From Streptomyces canus (GTDB taxonomy: Bacteria > Actinomycetota > Actinomycetes > Streptomycetales > Streptomycetaceae), in contig NZ_KQ948656.1 in the NCBI RefSeq assembly GCF_001514145.1, forward strand, positions 310,001-374,000: a stretch of DNA of 64,000 bases, written 5' to 3'. Made by a program: the position numbers and the translations under genes. Of the stretch, positions 63,190-64,000 are shown piece by piece. How positions within the stretch are numbered: the stretch's first letter is position 1; each line of letters starts with the position of its first letter. The notes beneath the pieces were generated by a model, which did no database searches, was not told the origin of the DNA, and saw nothing but the letters and a program-made list of their open reading frames with translations.

Positions 63190-64000
63190 GTGGTTCTCCT
63201 TCGAGCGCGGTGGGTTCCCGAAGGCTTCGGCGTACGACCTTGCCGTTCGCGTTGCGCGGCAGGTCGTCCACGAACCACCAGCGGACGGGGACCTTGAACC
63301 CGGACAGCCGGGCGCGGGTGTGGCTGGTGAGTGCGGCGGGCTGCGGTGGGGCGTCGGGATCGGCGGGGACGACGAAGGCCACGACGGTCTGTCCGAGTCG
63401 CTCGTCGGGGACGCCGCTGACCGCCACGTCCGCCACGGCGGGGTGCGCGGAAAGGACCGTCTCCACCTCCAGCGGGTGGACGTTCTCACCACCCCTGATG
63501 ATCATGTCGGTGCGTCGGCCGAGCAGGTAGAGATAGCCGTCCTCGGCCACGCGGCCCAGGTCGCCGCTGTGCAGCCAGCCCTCGGCGTCGATCCGGAAGA
63601 GGTGCTCGGCGCGGGCGTGGATCTCGCCGACGCCGTCCGGCCCCGGGTCGTGGACTTTCAGCTCGACGCCGGGGGCGGGCCGCCCCACCGACCGCAGCAG
63701 CTCGGTGCGTCCGGCGACCGCTTCCCGGTGGTCCTCGGGGGTGAGCACGCTGATCGGCGAGCCCTCGGTCTGGCCGAACATGTTGAGCATGCGCACGCCT
63801 GGCATCGCCTCGTACGTCCGGCGCAGGGTGCCGGGGCGGACCGGCGCGCCGCCGTACTGGAGGGTCCGCAGGGTCTCGTGGCGGGCCTGTCCGGCCGCCA
63901 GCAGGGTCTCCAGCATCGCCGGGACCATGCTGGTGTGCGTGGTGCCGAGGTCCCGCAGCAGGGTCCAGCCCTCGACGGTGAAGCGGGGCAGGCCGGTGAT
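63179..64000 (-). CDS. AMP-dependent acyl-CoA ligase (5' truncated by window)
   Basis: The visible C-terminal 273 residues belong to an acyl-CoA synthetase: LNMFGQTEGS (AMP-binding), LHSGDLGRVAEDGYLYLLGRRTDMIIRGGENVHPLEVE, and PRNANGKVVRRSLRE with the catalytic Lys. The frame is open to the window edge. It activates a carboxylic acid to a CoA thioester. The stop overlaps the start of the serine hydrolase gene, so both are in one operon. Confidence 0.9.
   Translation of the reverse strand: MTGLPRFTVEGWTLLRDLGTTHTSMVPAMLETLLAAGQARHETLRTLQYGGAPVRPGTLRRTYEAMPGVRMLNMFGQTEGSPISVLTPEDHREAVAGRTELLRSVGRPAPGVELKVHDPGPDGVGEIHARAEHLFRIDAEGWLHSGDLGRVAEDGYLYLLGRRTDMIIRGGENVHPLEVETVLSAHPAVADVAVSGVPDERLGQTVVAFVVPADPDAPPQPAALTSHTRARLSGFKVPVRWWFVDDLPRNANGKVVRRSLREPTALEGEPRDA

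Noticed and set aside
1..64000. CRISPR arrays, tRNA or rRNA genes, prophage and polyketide or peptide synthetase genes
   Set aside because: No regularly spaced repeats, cloverleaf-like genes, rRNA-like stretches, phage structural genes or megasynthase domains were seen.

Overview
The window is very GC-rich, with GTG and TTG starts, AGGAGG-type ribosome binding sites, many 1-14 nt overlaps between neighbouring genes and a complete crt/lit carotenoid locus. This points to an actinomycete, most likely Streptomyces. I saw no rRNA or tRNA gene, CRISPR array, origin or prophage. Accessory catabolic operons, regulators and decayed insertion sequences fit a chromosome-arm region.

Layout. Bases 1-15131 hold mixed accessory genes: a MetX-like hydrolase with a DUF1097 membrane protein, two decayed IS5-type transposases flanking a small lipoprotein gene, a flavin/F420 redox group with its TetR regulator and repeated operators, an XRE-SDR pair, a TetR-CocE hydrolase pair, a C4-dicarboxylate carrier with a replaced 5' end, and 3' remnants of a GntR regulator and an ATP-binding protein. 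A GAF-ANTAR gene follows.

Bases 16231-34351 look like one catabolic island: LuxC- and LuxE-like genes without luxAB, a branched-chain-amino-acid-type ABC importer whose two permeases and one ATPase are fused in one polypeptide, a frameshifted copper amine oxidase, an APC permease, two short-chain dehydrogenases, two thiolases, an HMG-CoA-synthase-like/DUF35 fusion and an acyl-CoA dehydrogenase. Enoyl-CoA hydratase, DUF2889, GntR and amidohydrolase genes at 42586-46309 probably belong to the same metabolism. My reading is amine or acid uptake, oxidation to an aldehyde, conversion to acyl-CoA and beta-oxidation-like breakdown.

Between these parts lie an NfeD-like/flotillin pair (34482-35944) and a sugar locus: ABC importer plus phosphodiesterase, divergent from a DeoR regulator and a GH4 glycosidase (35969-42589).

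Bases 46479-59504 hold the light-induced carotenoid locus: crtE-crtI-crtB-Rieske on the plus strand, crtY-crtT-crtU on the minus strand behind a 37-codon coupled ORF, then litR (minus), litS (plus), a DUF4397 secreted protein, a class F-like sortase and a zinc-finger anti-sigma protein that ends exactly at an IS5-family element. The right end has a lower-GC MFS transporter, a beta-lactamase-fold protein with altered catalytic motifs and an acyl-CoA ligase cut by the window edge.
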